In this document: positions 56,668 to 64,000 of the stretch, in pieces
Layout of the letters: every line of letters starts with the position of its first letter
Numbering within the stretch: position 1 is the first letter of the stretch
Assembly (NCBI GenBank): GCA_036272595.1
Contig: DATAYM010000092.1
Coordinates: 62,001 to 126,000, forward strand
Direction: 5' to 3'
DNA from: Poindextera sp036272595
Lineage (GTDB): Bacteria > Pseudomonadota > Alphaproteobacteria > Caulobacterales > Caulobacteraceae
Length of the DNA: 64,000 nt
Translations under genes and position numbers: made by a program
Notes under the pieces: model-generated
What the model saw: only the letters and a program-made list of their open reading frames with translations
Told to the model about the DNA's origin: nothing
The model's database searches: none

Positions 56668-57366
56668 TCAGTCGAACAGGTCGGGGCTGGTGTCTTCATT
56701 TTCAAGAATCTGTCGCGCCAAGGCGCGTGAGATGGGCCTTTGCTCCGCATCCGCCCTTTCGTCCAGCAGCACGACGATCTCAAGCGCGCGCGGAATCGAG
56801 CGCTCGATGCGGCGTAAAAGATACGGAATCAGGTCGTCGGCGGGTTTGATGTTCCGCTCACGGAAGAACTTGTTCAGGGTCGCCGTCAAGATGGCGTCGT
56901 CGGGCGCCGGAAGCTCGGCCACCGGCAGGGCGTTCAGCCGCGAGCGCAGGTCGGGCAGGGCGGCCGGCCAGGCGTTCGGCGGGGTGCGGGCAGTGAGCAG
57001 CAGCCCGCCGCCCGGCGCGCCGGCCATGTTGATCAGGTGGAACAGCGCCTCGGCGCCGGCGCCCCCGTTCGCCGCCCTGTCGGCGTCCTCTACCAGCACC
57101 GGCCGGCCGGCCAGGCGGTCGAGATCGACGGCCGACGGCGGCGTTGCGCCGGCGTCGAGCACCGCCGCGCCGGCGCAACCGGCCCAGGTCAGGGCCAGAT
57201 GACTTTTGCCTGAGCCGGCCGGCCCGACCAGGGTGAGGCAGCCGCCATGCCAGTTCGGCCAGGCGTCCAGCGCGCGCACCGCTTCGGCGTTCTCAGGCGA
57301 GACGATGAAGTCCGCACGCCGAAACGGCGTCGACCGGCCAAGCTCTAGGCGAAGCTGGCGGTCCAA
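56668..57366 (-). CDS. hdaA: DnaA-inactivating ATPase HdaA (Hda homologue)
   Basis: Hda proteins work with the sliding clamp to promote DnaA-ATP hydrolysis and prevent over-initiation. The protein carries the N-terminal clamp-binding motif RQLRLELG, an AAA+ domain with Walker A GPAGSGKS (48-55) and a Walker B-like VLVEDADR. I start at TTG 57366 (MDRQLRLELGRS), giving 232 residues; the longer TTG at 57387 would leave only about 7 bases between the predicted TSS and the start codon. It is followed by ppk, and the promoter has a GANTC site. Confidence 0.85.
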   Translation of the reverse strand: MDRQLRLELGRSTPFRRADFIVSPENAEAVRALDAWPNWHGGCLTLVGPAGSGKSHLALTWAGCAGAAVLDAGATPPSAVDLDRLAGRPVLVEDADRAANGGAGAEALFHLINMAGAPGGGLLLTARTPPNAWPAALPDLRSRLNALPVAELPAPDDAILTATLNKFFRERNIKPADDLIPYLLRRIERSIPRALEIVVLLDERADAEQRPISRALARQILENEDTSPDLFD

Positions 57367-57398
57367 GCGCCGTATCCGAAATAACAATTCACCGGCGA

Positions 57399-57427
57399 AT
57401 CATAGCGAAAATGACCGCGTGCGTCGA
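57399..57427 (-). promoter_or_regulatory. Predicted hdaA-ppk-ppx promoter with GANTC site
   Basis: On the minus strand TCGACG, a 17-base spacer and TATGAT. GATTC (GANTC, the CcrM methylation sequence; plus strand GAATC at 57397-57401) overlaps the -10 box, a configuration of CcrM/GcrA-controlled promoters in Caulobacter. Confidence 0.5.
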
Positions 57428-57586
57428 TGGCGGCGGGCTTTTTGCGCCGGGGGCGGAGCAATGAACTCCTTAGAGCTCTCCTTAGACCTCTCGGATTCAC
57501 GCGCCCTCCGGCCGCCGCGTTCCAGCGCCAGCTTGGATAGGCCGCAACCCTCATCTTCCCACAGCGCTGCGCGCTGCGGGCCCGTC

Positions 57587-57605
57587 CTTCTCCCTCTGGG
57601 AGAAG
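57587..57605. terminator. Short palindromic hairpin upstream of the GT-C gene
   Basis: Perfect 8-bp stem CTTCTCCC-TCT-GGGAGAAG, lying 17 bases before ATG 57622. It resembles the hairpin at 24921-24950; whether it terminates or only folds the leader is unknown. Confidence 0.45.
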
Positions 57606-57621
57606 TCTGCTAGCGAGCCCG

Positions 57622-59412
57622 ATGCGTCTTTCCGACACCCCCGACCTGACCTCGAACCGGCGGCTGGTCGCGCTCGGCCTCGCCATCGCCGTCTGCGTGA
57701 TCGCGGTGATGGCCTTCACCGAGGGGAACATCGGCCGCTCGCTCGGCGACACCGACGACGCCATGCGGCTGGTGATGGTGCGCGACCTGCTGCACGGCCG
57801 CGGCTGGTACGACCAGCTGGTCACCCGGCTGCAGCCGCCGGTGGGAACCTACATGCACTGGTCGCGGCTGCTGGACGGGGCGCTGGCCGCCTGCCTCTGG
57901 CTGGCGGGACGGGTGGCGCCGCCGGCGACCGCGGAATGGGCGGTGCGTTTCGCCTGGCCGCTGCTGTGGGTCGCGCCGGCGGTCGTCGGCGGGCTTTCCA
58001 TCGCCCGCAGCCTGGGCGGCAAGCGGGCGGTGATGGCCTGCGGCTTCCTGATGCTGACCTGCACGGTGCTGTTCGTGCAGTTCCGCCCCGGCCGCATCGA
58101 CCATCACAACATCCAGATCCTGATGGCGGTGACCGCGGTCGCCTGCGCCATGGCCAGGACCCGGCGCGCCCGGTTCGCCGCGCTGGCCGGCGCGGCGGGC
58201 GGCCTGGGCCTGGCCATCGGCATCGAGGCCCTGGCCTTCCACGCCATGGCCGGGGCGAGCTTCGCCATCTCCGCCGCGGTCGATCGCGACGAAGCCGAGG
58301 CGGCGCGGGCCTACGGGCTGGCCCTGGCCGCGGCGAGCCTGGGCTTCTACGTCCTGCAGACCCCGCCGGACCGTCTGACCCTGAGCTTTTGCGACCAGCT
58401 GGGCGCCAACCTGATCGGGGCGATCCTGGTCGCCGGGCTGGGGCTGGCGGCGTTCGCGACCTGGGGCGCGAGGTTCGGCGTCCGGACGCGGTTCGGCCTG
58501 CTGGCGGCGGTCGGCGCGGCGGCGGCCGGGGTCTATATCGCCGCCAATCCGGCTTGCCTGCACGGGCCGTTCGCGGCGGTCGATCCGCGTCTCAAGCCAA
58601 TCTGGTTCGACCACATCAACGAGCTGGAACCCTGGCCGAGGCTTTGGGTGCAGCATCGCGACTCCGCCCTGATGACCATCTTCATGGGGGTGATGGGCTC
58701 GGCGGCGGCGCTGGTGCTGTTCGTGACCCGCTGGCGGCGCTGGGACCGGGCGACCCTGCTGGCCGTGGCCCTGGTCTGGGTGGCGACGGTGGCCGCCGCC
58801 CACGCCTGGCGAATGGAGGACTACGAGTTCTGGTTCGGTGTCCCGACCCTGGCCGCGGCGATCGGCTGGCTGGCCGAGGTCGGCTGGCGCGGCGCCATGG
58901 TCCCGACGGCGGCGGCCGGCCTGCTGCTGTCGCCGGTGGGCCTGGCGGTCGCCGCCGACAGCGGGCTGAAGCTGATCCCGCACAAACCCGCGCCGCAGGC
59001 CAAGGCCGCCGCCAAGCCGGCGACGGCGCCGAAGGCGGGCATCTCGGACCAGTGTTTCGAGGTCAGGGCCTATGGGCCGCTGGCGCTGATGCCGCCGGGG
59101 GTGGTGCTCGGGGAAATCGATCTCGGCCCCTTCATCCTGGCCCATACCCGCGATTCGGTGCTGGCCGCGCCCTATCACCGGATGTCCTGGGGCATCCTGA
59201 ACGCCTACCGGGCCCTGGGCGGCCCGACGGCGCTGGCGCAAGGACGGCTGAAGGCGCTGAACGTCGCCTATGTCGCCGACTGCCAGCTGAATCCCTTGCG
59301 GGTGAACCCGAACGGCTTCGAGGGCGACCTTCGCCGCGGCCATATCCCGCCGTGGATCGAGCGGGTCTCCGGCCCGAAGGAGATCATCCAGATTTATCGA
59401 GTGAAGCCCTGA
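57622..59412 (+). CDS. STT3-like GT-C glycosyltransferase-fold membrane protein
   Basis: The 596-residue protein has about ten transmembrane helices. Near residue 43 an acidic loop DTDDAMRLVMVRD follows helix 1, as in the catalytic DxD-type loop of GT-C enzymes, and RPGRIDHHNIQIL (Asp160, two His) matches the DHH block of STT3/AglB oligosaccharyltransferases. The C-terminal ~130 residues are periplasmic. A lipid-linked-sugar transferase is likely; substrate and acceptor are unknown. It is divergent from hdaA and ends 29 bases into the convergent patatin gene. Confidence 0.72.
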   Translation: MRLSDTPDLTSNRRLVALGLAIAVCVIAVMAFTEGNIGRSLGDTDDAMRLVMVRDLLHGRGWYDQLVTRLQPPVGTYMHWSRLLDGALAACLWLAGRVAPPATAEWAVRFAWPLLWVAPAVVGGLSIARSLGGKRAVMACGFLMLTCTVLFVQFRPGRIDHHNIQILMAVTAVACAMARTRRARFAALAGAAGGLGLAIGIEALAFHAMAGASFAISAAVDRDEAEAARAYGLALAAASLGFYVLQTPPDRLTLSFCDQLGANLIGAILVAGLGLAAFATWGARFGVRTRFGLLAAVGAAAAGVYIAANPACLHGPFAAVDPRLKPIWFDHINELEPWPRLWVQHRDSALMTIFMGVMGSAAALVLFVTRWRRWDRATLLAVALVWVATVAAAHAWRMEDYEFWFGVPTLAAAIGWLAEVGWRGAMVPTAAAGLLLSPVGLAVAADSGLKLIPHKPAPQAKAAAKPATAPKAGISDQCFEVRAYGPLALMPPGVVLGEIDLGPFILAHTRDSVLAAPYHRMSWGILNAYRALGGPTALAQGRLKALNVAYVADCQLNPLRVNPNGFEGDLRRGHIPPWIERVSGPKEIIQIYRVKP

Positions 59413-61189
59413 GGCGGCTGATGTCGACCACCGCGGCCTCGGCCTGCTCGTCCAGGCTCGGGCGGCGGCGCAGGTCGGTGATCGGGCGCGAAAGGCCGGC
59501 CAGGGTCGCCAGCATGGCCTCGCGCCCGTCCTTCTTGGCCGGCTCGTAGGCCTTCCAGTCGCGGATTTCGATGCCGTCCACGTTCGGGGCCACCAGCACG
59601 TCGGTGGCCGCGCGGCTGGCGGCCCAGTCGCGGCCGCCGGTGACGGTGGCGGCGCGCAGCAGAAGCGAGACGATCGGCGGGCCCTTGCGCCACTCGCCGG
59701 ACAGGATCCAGCGCCAGACCGACGACGGCCGCGCCACCTCGTCGGCGGTGATGTTGCGGCCGCGGGTGACGTCGACCCCGACGATGGGGCCCAGGTGCAT
59801 GGAGCGCATGATGTCGGCCGGGAAGGTTTTCATCACCGCCCCGTCGACTAGCACGTTGTTGTCCTGGGTCACCGGCGGCAACAGCCCCGGAATGGCGATG
59901 GAGGCCCGCAAGGCGTGGCGCAGCGAGCCGCGCCGGTGCAGCTGATAGGCGCCCGAGGTCAGGTTCGACGAGACGCAGAAGAAGGGCAGCCACAGGTCGG
60001 AGATCTGGGTGTCGCCGAAATGCTCGCGCAGTCGCGCGCGCACCTTTTCGCCGAGGGTCATGGCGATCAGCGGAAAGGCGATGTCGTCGACCGGATTGGT
60101 GTCGACGAAGGCCTTCCTGATCCGCATGTCGATCTCGTCGTCGTCCCAGCCCATGGCCACGGCGGCGGCGACGATGGCGCCCATGGAGGCGCCGCCGAGG
60201 AAGTCGATCGGCGCCCCGGCCTCGCGCAGCGCCCGGATCGCGCCGACCTGGGCGTAGGCCCGCGCGCCGCCGCCGGAGAGCACCAGTCCGACCGACATGC
60301 CGGCGATGGTCCTGGCGATGCGGGTCAGGTCGGTGCGGCTGCGGTCGCGGACGTGGAACAGCCGCGCCGGCATCAGGGCGTCGATCCAGGCCTCGGACCC
60401 GGACGGATGGGCGATGCCGGCCGGCTGGATCAGGATCAGGTCGACCAGCAGCTCCTGCAGGGTGCGCGAGGCGAACAGGTCGACCTGGCGTGGCGGCGGG
60501 GCGTCGCCGCGGCCGACCCGGAACAGCCGGTCGACCTGGCGGCTGACCAGCTGCTTCCAGGCGGTCTGGCCGTCGTCGGCGGCATAGAGCACGAAGTCGT
60601 GCGCCTGTTCGACGTTGGAGAACCACTCGGTGGGCGCGTTCAGCGACTCCTCGCCGGCGGTGGCGACGGAATAGCCGAGGGCCTCGATCTCGCGACCGAT
60701 GCGCTCGACGAACTCGCGGGTGGCGACCTCCTGGCTGCAGCCGACGAAGCCGAAGACGCTGGGATCGCCCGCCGTGGTCCGCCCGACCGTCTGACGCGAG
60801 CGCTGCAGCATCAGCCTGGCCAGCTCGATCATCAGCCCGGGGTCGTGCTCGGCGGCGGCGAAGAAGTTGTCGCGGGGCAGGGCGAGGATCTCGCTGTCGC
60901 GGATGGCGACGACGCTGGCCGAGTGGGGGACGCCGGCGATCAGCGCCATCTCGCCGGCCGGTTCGCCGGGCCGGATGACGCCCAGGAACTGCGGCTCCTG
61001 GCCCTCGTCGTGGCGGATGGCGGCGAGCCGGCCGGTGCGCACGAAATAGAGCGCGTCGGCCATCTCGCCGGCCTCGCACAGCACCTGGCCGCCGGGCAGC
61101 GAGAACCAGGTGACATGGCTGGCCAGCGCCTCGCTCGTGAACAGCCGGGCAAGGGCGGTGTCGCCGACGTTGTGCGGAAGCAGGGCCAC
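59384..61189 (-). CDS. Cyclic-nucleotide-binding patatin phospholipase (NTE-like)
   Basis: I start at GTG 61189 (MALLPHNVGDTAL), giving 601 residues. Residues ~10-130 form a cNMP-binding domain (VLCEAGEMADALYFVRTGRL, GEPAGEMALIAGVPHSASVV). A middle region of ~150 residues follows. The patatin domain has the oxyanion motif GGGARAY (about 303), the nucleophile GASMG (about 331) and the catalytic Asp in LVDGAVMKT. This order is that of NTE-type lysophospholipases. Regulation by a cyclic nucleotide is inferred from the domain, not shown. Confidence 0.88.
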   Translation of the reverse strand: MALLPHNVGDTALARLFTSEALASHVTWFSLPGGQVLCEAGEMADALYFVRTGRLAAIRHDEGQEPQFLGVIRPGEPAGEMALIAGVPHSASVVAIRDSEILALPRDNFFAAAEHDPGLMIELARLMLQRSRQTVGRTTAGDPSVFGFVGCSQEVATREFVERIGREIEALGYSVATAGEESLNAPTEWFSNVEQAHDFVLYAADDGQTAWKQLVSRQVDRLFRVGRGDAPPPRQVDLFASRTLQELLVDLILIQPAGIAHPSGSEAWIDALMPARLFHVRDRSRTDLTRIARTIAGMSVGLVLSGGGARAYAQVGAIRALREAGAPIDFLGGASMGAIVAAAVAMGWDDDEIDMRIRKAFVDTNPVDDIAFPLIAMTLGEKVRARLREHFGDTQISDLWLPFFCVSSNLTSGAYQLHRRGSLRHALRASIAIPGLLPPVTQDNNVLVDGAVMKTFPADIMRSMHLGPIVGVDVTRGRNITADEVARPSSVWRWILSGEWRKGPPIVSLLLRAATVTGGRDWAASRAATDVLVAPNVDGIEIRDWKAYEPAKKDGREAMLATLAGLSRPITDLRRRPSLDEQAEAAVVDISRLRASLDKSG

Positions 61190-61255
61190 GGGCCGGGACG
61201 CTATCCCAACACCTGAGTCGGCGCGACCGCGGTGGGACGGCCCTCGCAACCAAAG

Positions 61256-61399
61256 CCCTCCCCCTCGATGGGGGAGGGTTGGGTGGGGGTGTGCCCGCTG
61301 AGGTGGCGAAAGGGCCGAGGTCGGCGCCGAACGCGACCCTTTATGTCGCTCGGTGCGAACACCCCCAACCCCGACCCTTCCCCCATCGAGGGGGAAGGG
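61256..61399. repeat. Composite inverted repeat between the patatin and GNAT genes
   Basis: Left arm 61256-61292 and right arm 61359-61399 are inverted relative to each other. Each contains a near-perfect palindrome, CCCTCCCCC-TCGAT-GGGGGAGGG and CCCTTCCCCC-ATCGA-GGGGGAAGGG. The right arm ends inside the Shine-Dalgarno-like GGGAGAAGG (61397-61405) of the GNAT gene. Confidence 0.72.
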
Positions 61400-61415
61400 A
61401 GAAGGTGCGGTCGAC

Positions 61416-61976
61416 ATGCGCGTCTTTCTGGAAACCGACCGGCTCCTGCTTCGCTGCGGCGTCGAAAGCGATGCGGGGCTGCTGCATGAGCTGGACGGGG
61501 ATCCGGAGGTGATGCGGTATCTCAGCGGGGGCAGGGCGACGGCGTGGGCAGTGATCGAGGGGGAAGTTCTCCCCAGGTTTCTTGGGCCTGAGGCGCGCCG
61601 CTGGATCGCGGTGGAGAAGGGCGCGGGCGATTTCATCGGCTGGTTCGCGCTGGAGGGTTCGGGCGAGGAGGGCGAGCTGGGCTATCGGCTGCGGCGGCCG
61701 GCCTGGGGGCGGGGCTATGCGTCGGAAGGCGCGCGGGCGCTGGTGGACAAGGGCTTTGCCGAGTTGGGCCTCATGCGCATCTGGGGCCAGACCATGGCGG
61801 TGAACACAGCCTCGCGCCGGGTGATGGAGAAGGCAGGCCTGGTCTACGGGCGCACCTTTCACCTCGAATGGGACGATCCCATCGCCGGAGCCGAGCACGG
61901 CGAGGTCGAATATGCCCTGACCCGAGCGGAATGGCTGACCGCGGCGCCTTGCCGCGACGGAGGCCACGGGGAATAA
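61416..61976 (+). CDS. GNAT family N-acetyltransferase (RimJ/RimL type)
   Basis: The 186-residue protein opens MRVFLETDRLLLRCGVESDA, typical of the RimJ/RimL-like acetyltransferase_3 subgroup, with ELGYRLRRPAWGRGYASEGA (acetyl-CoA loop) and VNTASRRVMEKAGLVYGRTF. The start ATG has GGGAGAAGG 10 bases upstream, overlapping the end of the composite repeat. Substrate unknown. Confidence 0.87.
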   Translation: MRVFLETDRLLLRCGVESDAGLLHELDGDPEVMRYLSGGRATAWAVIEGEVLPRFLGPEARRWIAVEKGAGDFIGWFALEGSGEEGELGYRLRRPAWGRGYASEGARALVDKGFAELGLMRIWGQTMAVNTASRRVMEKAGLVYGRTFHLEWDDPIAGAEHGEVEYALTRAEWLTAAPCRDGGHGE

Positions 61977-62012
61977 GGGGCCGAACGCCCGAAACCGCCT
62001 GCGAGAGCGCCC

Positions 62013-63620
62013 TTGCCCGAGCTGACCACCGCCGTCGATCCGCGCTCGGAGGCCTTCGCGCGCAACCTGGCGGTCAACCAGGCGCTGGTGGAGGCGCTGC
62101 GGGCGAAGACCGCCGAGGCGGCGCTGGGCGGCCCGGAGGCCTCGCGCGTCCGCCACGCCGGCCGCGGCAAGCTCTTGCCGCGCCAGCGGGTCGAGCGGCT
62201 GCTGGACGCCGGCGCCCCCTTCCTGGAGATCGGCGCCCTGGCCGCCAACGGCCTCTATGACGGCGAGGCGCCGGGGGCCGGCCTGATCACCGGCATCGGC
62301 CGGGTTTCGGGCCGCGAGGTGATGATCGTCGCCAACGACGCCACCGTGAAGGGCGGGGCCTATTTCCCGCTGACCGTGAAGAAGCACCTGCGCGCCCAGG
62401 AGATCGCCGCCCAGAACCGGCTGCCGTGCGTCTACCTGGTGGATAGCGGCGGCGCCAACCTGCCGCACCAGGCCGAGGTCTTCCCCGACCGCGACCATTT
62501 CGGCCGCATCTTCTACAACCAGGCGCGGATGAGCGCCGACGGCATCGCCCAGATCGCCTGCGTCATGGGCTCGTGCACCGCCGGCGGCGCCTATGTGCCG
62601 GCGATGGCCGATGAGAGCGTCATCGTCCGCGGCCAGGGGACCATCTTCCTCGGCGGCCCGCCGCTGGTCCGCGCCGCCACCGGCGAGGTGATCAGCGCCG
62701 AGGAACTGGGCGGCGCCGACACCCACGGCCGCAAGTCCGGCGTCGTCGACCACGTGGCCGAGAACGACGACCACGCCCTGGAGATCGTCCGCTCGATCGT
62801 CGCCCGGCTCTATGGCTCGAAGCCGACGGCGCTTGACCTGGCCGAGGTCGAGGCGCCGAAGTTCGATCCGGCCGAGCTCTACGGCATCATCCCCACCGAC
62901 GTGCGCGCGCCCTACGACGTGCGCGAGGTGATCGCCCGCATCGTCGACGGCTCGCGCTTCGACGAGTTCAAGGCGCTGTACGGGACCACCCTGGTCACCG
63001 GCTTCGCGCATATCTGGGGCTATCCGGTGGCCATCCTGGCCAACAACGGCGTGCTGTTCTCCGAAAGCGCGCTGAAAGCGGCGCACTTCATCGAACTGGC
63101 CTGCCAGCGTTCGATCCCGCTGGTCTTTCTGCAGAACATCTCCGGCTTCATGGTCGGCGGCAAATACGAGGCCGGCGGCATCGCCAAGGACGGGGCCAAG
63201 ATGGTCACCGCCGTCGCCTCGGCGGAGGTGCCCAAGTTCACCGTGCTGATCGGCGGCTCGTTCGGGGCCGGCAACTATGGCATGTCCGGCCGGGCCTATT
63301 CGCCGCGCTTCCTGTTCACCTGGCCCAACAGCCGCATCAGCGTCATGGGCGGCGAGCAGGCCGCCAGCGTGCTGGCCACCGTCCGCCGCGAGGGGATGGA
63401 GGCCAGGAACGAGACCTGGCCGGCCGACGAGGAAGAAGCCTTCAAGGCCCCGATCCGCCAGCGCTACGAGACCGAGGGCGACCCCTACTACGCCACCGCC
63501 CGCCTGTGGGACGACGGGGTGATCGACCCGGCCCAGACCCGCGATGTGCTCGGATTGAGCATTTCCGCCGCCCTCAACGCCCCCATCCCCCCCACGCGCT
63601 TCGGCGTGTTCCGGATGTAG
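62013..63620 (+). CDS. mccB: Acyl-CoA carboxylase beta subunit (methylcrotonyl-CoA carboxyltransferase)
   Basis: The TTG at 62013 starts a 535-residue carboxyltransferase with the crotonase-like domains and SGGANLPHQAEVFPDRDHFG, IFYNQARMSADGIAQIACVM, and GGEQAASVLATV blocks of the methylcrotonyl-CoA type. It transfers CO2 from biotin to the acyl-CoA in leucine breakdown. The neighbouring enoyl-CoA hydratase supports this assignment over propionyl- or geranyl-CoA carboxylase; the biotin-bearing subunit should lie downstream, outside the window. Confidence 0.9.
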   Translation: MPELTTAVDPRSEAFARNLAVNQALVEALRAKTAEAALGGPEASRVRHAGRGKLLPRQRVERLLDAGAPFLEIGALAANGLYDGEAPGAGLITGIGRVSGREVMIVANDATVKGGAYFPLTVKKHLRAQEIAAQNRLPCVYLVDSGGANLPHQAEVFPDRDHFGRIFYNQARMSADGIAQIACVMGSCTAGGAYVPAMADESVIVRGQGTIFLGGPPLVRAATGEVISAEELGGADTHGRKSGVVDHVAENDDHALEIVRSIVARLYGSKPTALDLAEVEAPKFDPAELYGIIPTDVRAPYDVREVIARIVDGSRFDEFKALYGTTLVTGFAHIWGYPVAILANNGVLFSESALKAAHFIELACQRSIPLVFLQNISGFMVGGKYEAGGIAKDGAKMVTAVASAEVPKFTVLIGGSFGAGNYGMSGRAYSPRFLFTWPNSRISVMGGEQAASVLATVRREGMEARNETWPADEEEAFKAPIRQRYETEGDPYYATARLWDDGVIDPAQTRDVLGLSISAALNAPIPPTRFGVFRM

Positions 63621-63634
63621 AAGGACCGCGTACC

Positions 63635-64000
63635 GTGACCGATCCGACGACGGACCCCCTGAACGATCCCATGAACGACCCCATGAACGAGTCCCTGAAC
63701 AATCCCATCGCCGACCCGCTGGTCGAGGTGAAGGACACCGACGCCACCAGCGACCTCGTCCAGTTCGAGGGCACGCCCGAGGGCGCGGTCACCGTCTGGA
63801 TCAACCGCGCCGCCAAGAAGAACGCCTTCGACTCCTCGACCATCGCCGCCCTGCACCAGGCGTTCGAGACCCTGCACGGCCAGGACGGCGTCCGGGTGGT
63901 GTTCGTGCGCGGCCGCGGCGGCAACTTCTCCGCCGGCGCCGACCTCGACTGGATGCGCGAGGCCGCCGACCTCAGCGAGGACGAGAACCACGAGGACGCG
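63635..64000 (+). CDS. Enoyl-CoA hydratase/isomerase family protein, 3' end outside window
   Basis: The GTG at 63635 begins a frame open to the window end (122 codons). After an unusual N-terminal run of a tandem 4-residue repeat (DPLN, DPMN, DPMN, ESLN, NP) comes VTVWINRAAKKNAFDSSTIA and RGRGGNFSAGADLDWM, the crotonase core with the oxyanion-hole segment. Position after mccB suggests methylglutaconyl-CoA hydratase of leucine degradation. Confidence 0.85.
   Translation, partial: MTDPTTDPLNDPMNDPMNESLNNPIADPLVEVKDTDATSDLVQFEGTPEGAVTVWINRAAKKNAFDSSTIAALHQAFETLHGQDGVRVVFVRGRGGNFSAGADLDWMREAADLSEDENHEDA

Overview
The window is a GC-rich (about 70% by eye), densely coding chromosomal segment of an alphaproteobacterium, most likely a member of the Caulobacteraceae (Caulobacter or Phenylobacterium type). 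I base that on gene content and order (guaB-rsmB-guaA; ppx-ppk-hdaA; pdxA-ksgA beside surA-lptD-lptG-lptF), on a CtrA-type TTAA-N7-TTAA box in front of dnaB, and on GANTC motifs at a promoter. No rRNA, tRNA, CRISPR, prophage, transposase or plasmid gene was seen. No stretch longer than about 265 bases lacks a gene; the longest gaps are 26447-26711 and 15586-15836.

Layout. 1-2547: the 3' end of tamB, a GNAT acetyltransferase and a small conserved protein. 2579-6956 (minus): guaB-rsmB-guaA. 7088-11598: DUF3175 protein, cyclopropane fatty acid synthase, rlmE with a Ppx/GppA phosphatase, hspQ, and a frameshifted SRAP/YedK gene. 11712-13994: a DUF6249 membrane protein, an ECF sigma factor with an overlapping two-helix membrane protein (candidate anti-sigma), and panB. 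13975-15585: a GMC oxidoreductase of somewhat lower GC. 15837-24919: a YfgM-like TPR protein, bamB, der, an SDR, purF-cvpA-radA and a Yip1-domain protein. 24956-27994 (minus): dnaB and the rpsF-rpsR-rplI ribosomal cluster. 28166-28795: a small AT-rich RHH-VapC toxin-antitoxin module. 28804-35567: a secreted peroxiredoxin, then fabD, fabG, acpP, fabF, mltG, yicC and gmk, mostly overlapping or tightly spaced. 35642-36779: a lipoprotein and a small protein without recognised function. 36815-44643 (minus): lptF-lptG, lptD-surA-pdxA-ksgA. 44749-47068: pepA-holC and an I78-like protein. 47194-52720: an ABC-F ATPase, ndk, purN and purM facing tail to tail, and rnd. 52919-57366 (minus): hdaA-ppk-ppx. 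57622-61976: an STT3-like GT-C membrane protein, a cNMP-binding patatin, and a second GNAT. 62013-64000: the start of a leucine-catabolism cluster (acyl-CoA carboxyltransferase and a truncated enoyl-CoA hydratase).

Most of the window is core machinery: purine and GTP synthesis (guaA, guaB, purF, purM, purN, gmk, ndk), outer-membrane biogenesis (tamB, bamB, surA, lptD, lptF, lptG), fatty acid synthesis, translation and rRNA modification, and replication (dnaB, hdaA, holC, radA). The most interesting signals are regulatory or structural: a CtrA box and a near-consensus DnaA box in front of dnaB; an hdaA promoter whose -10 region contains a GANTC methylation site; a dispersed palindromic repeat whose hairpin arms covary between copies; two composite inverted-repeat elements; and a toxin-antitoxin operator fused to its own -10 box. 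I found no clearly new enzymatic or defence system.
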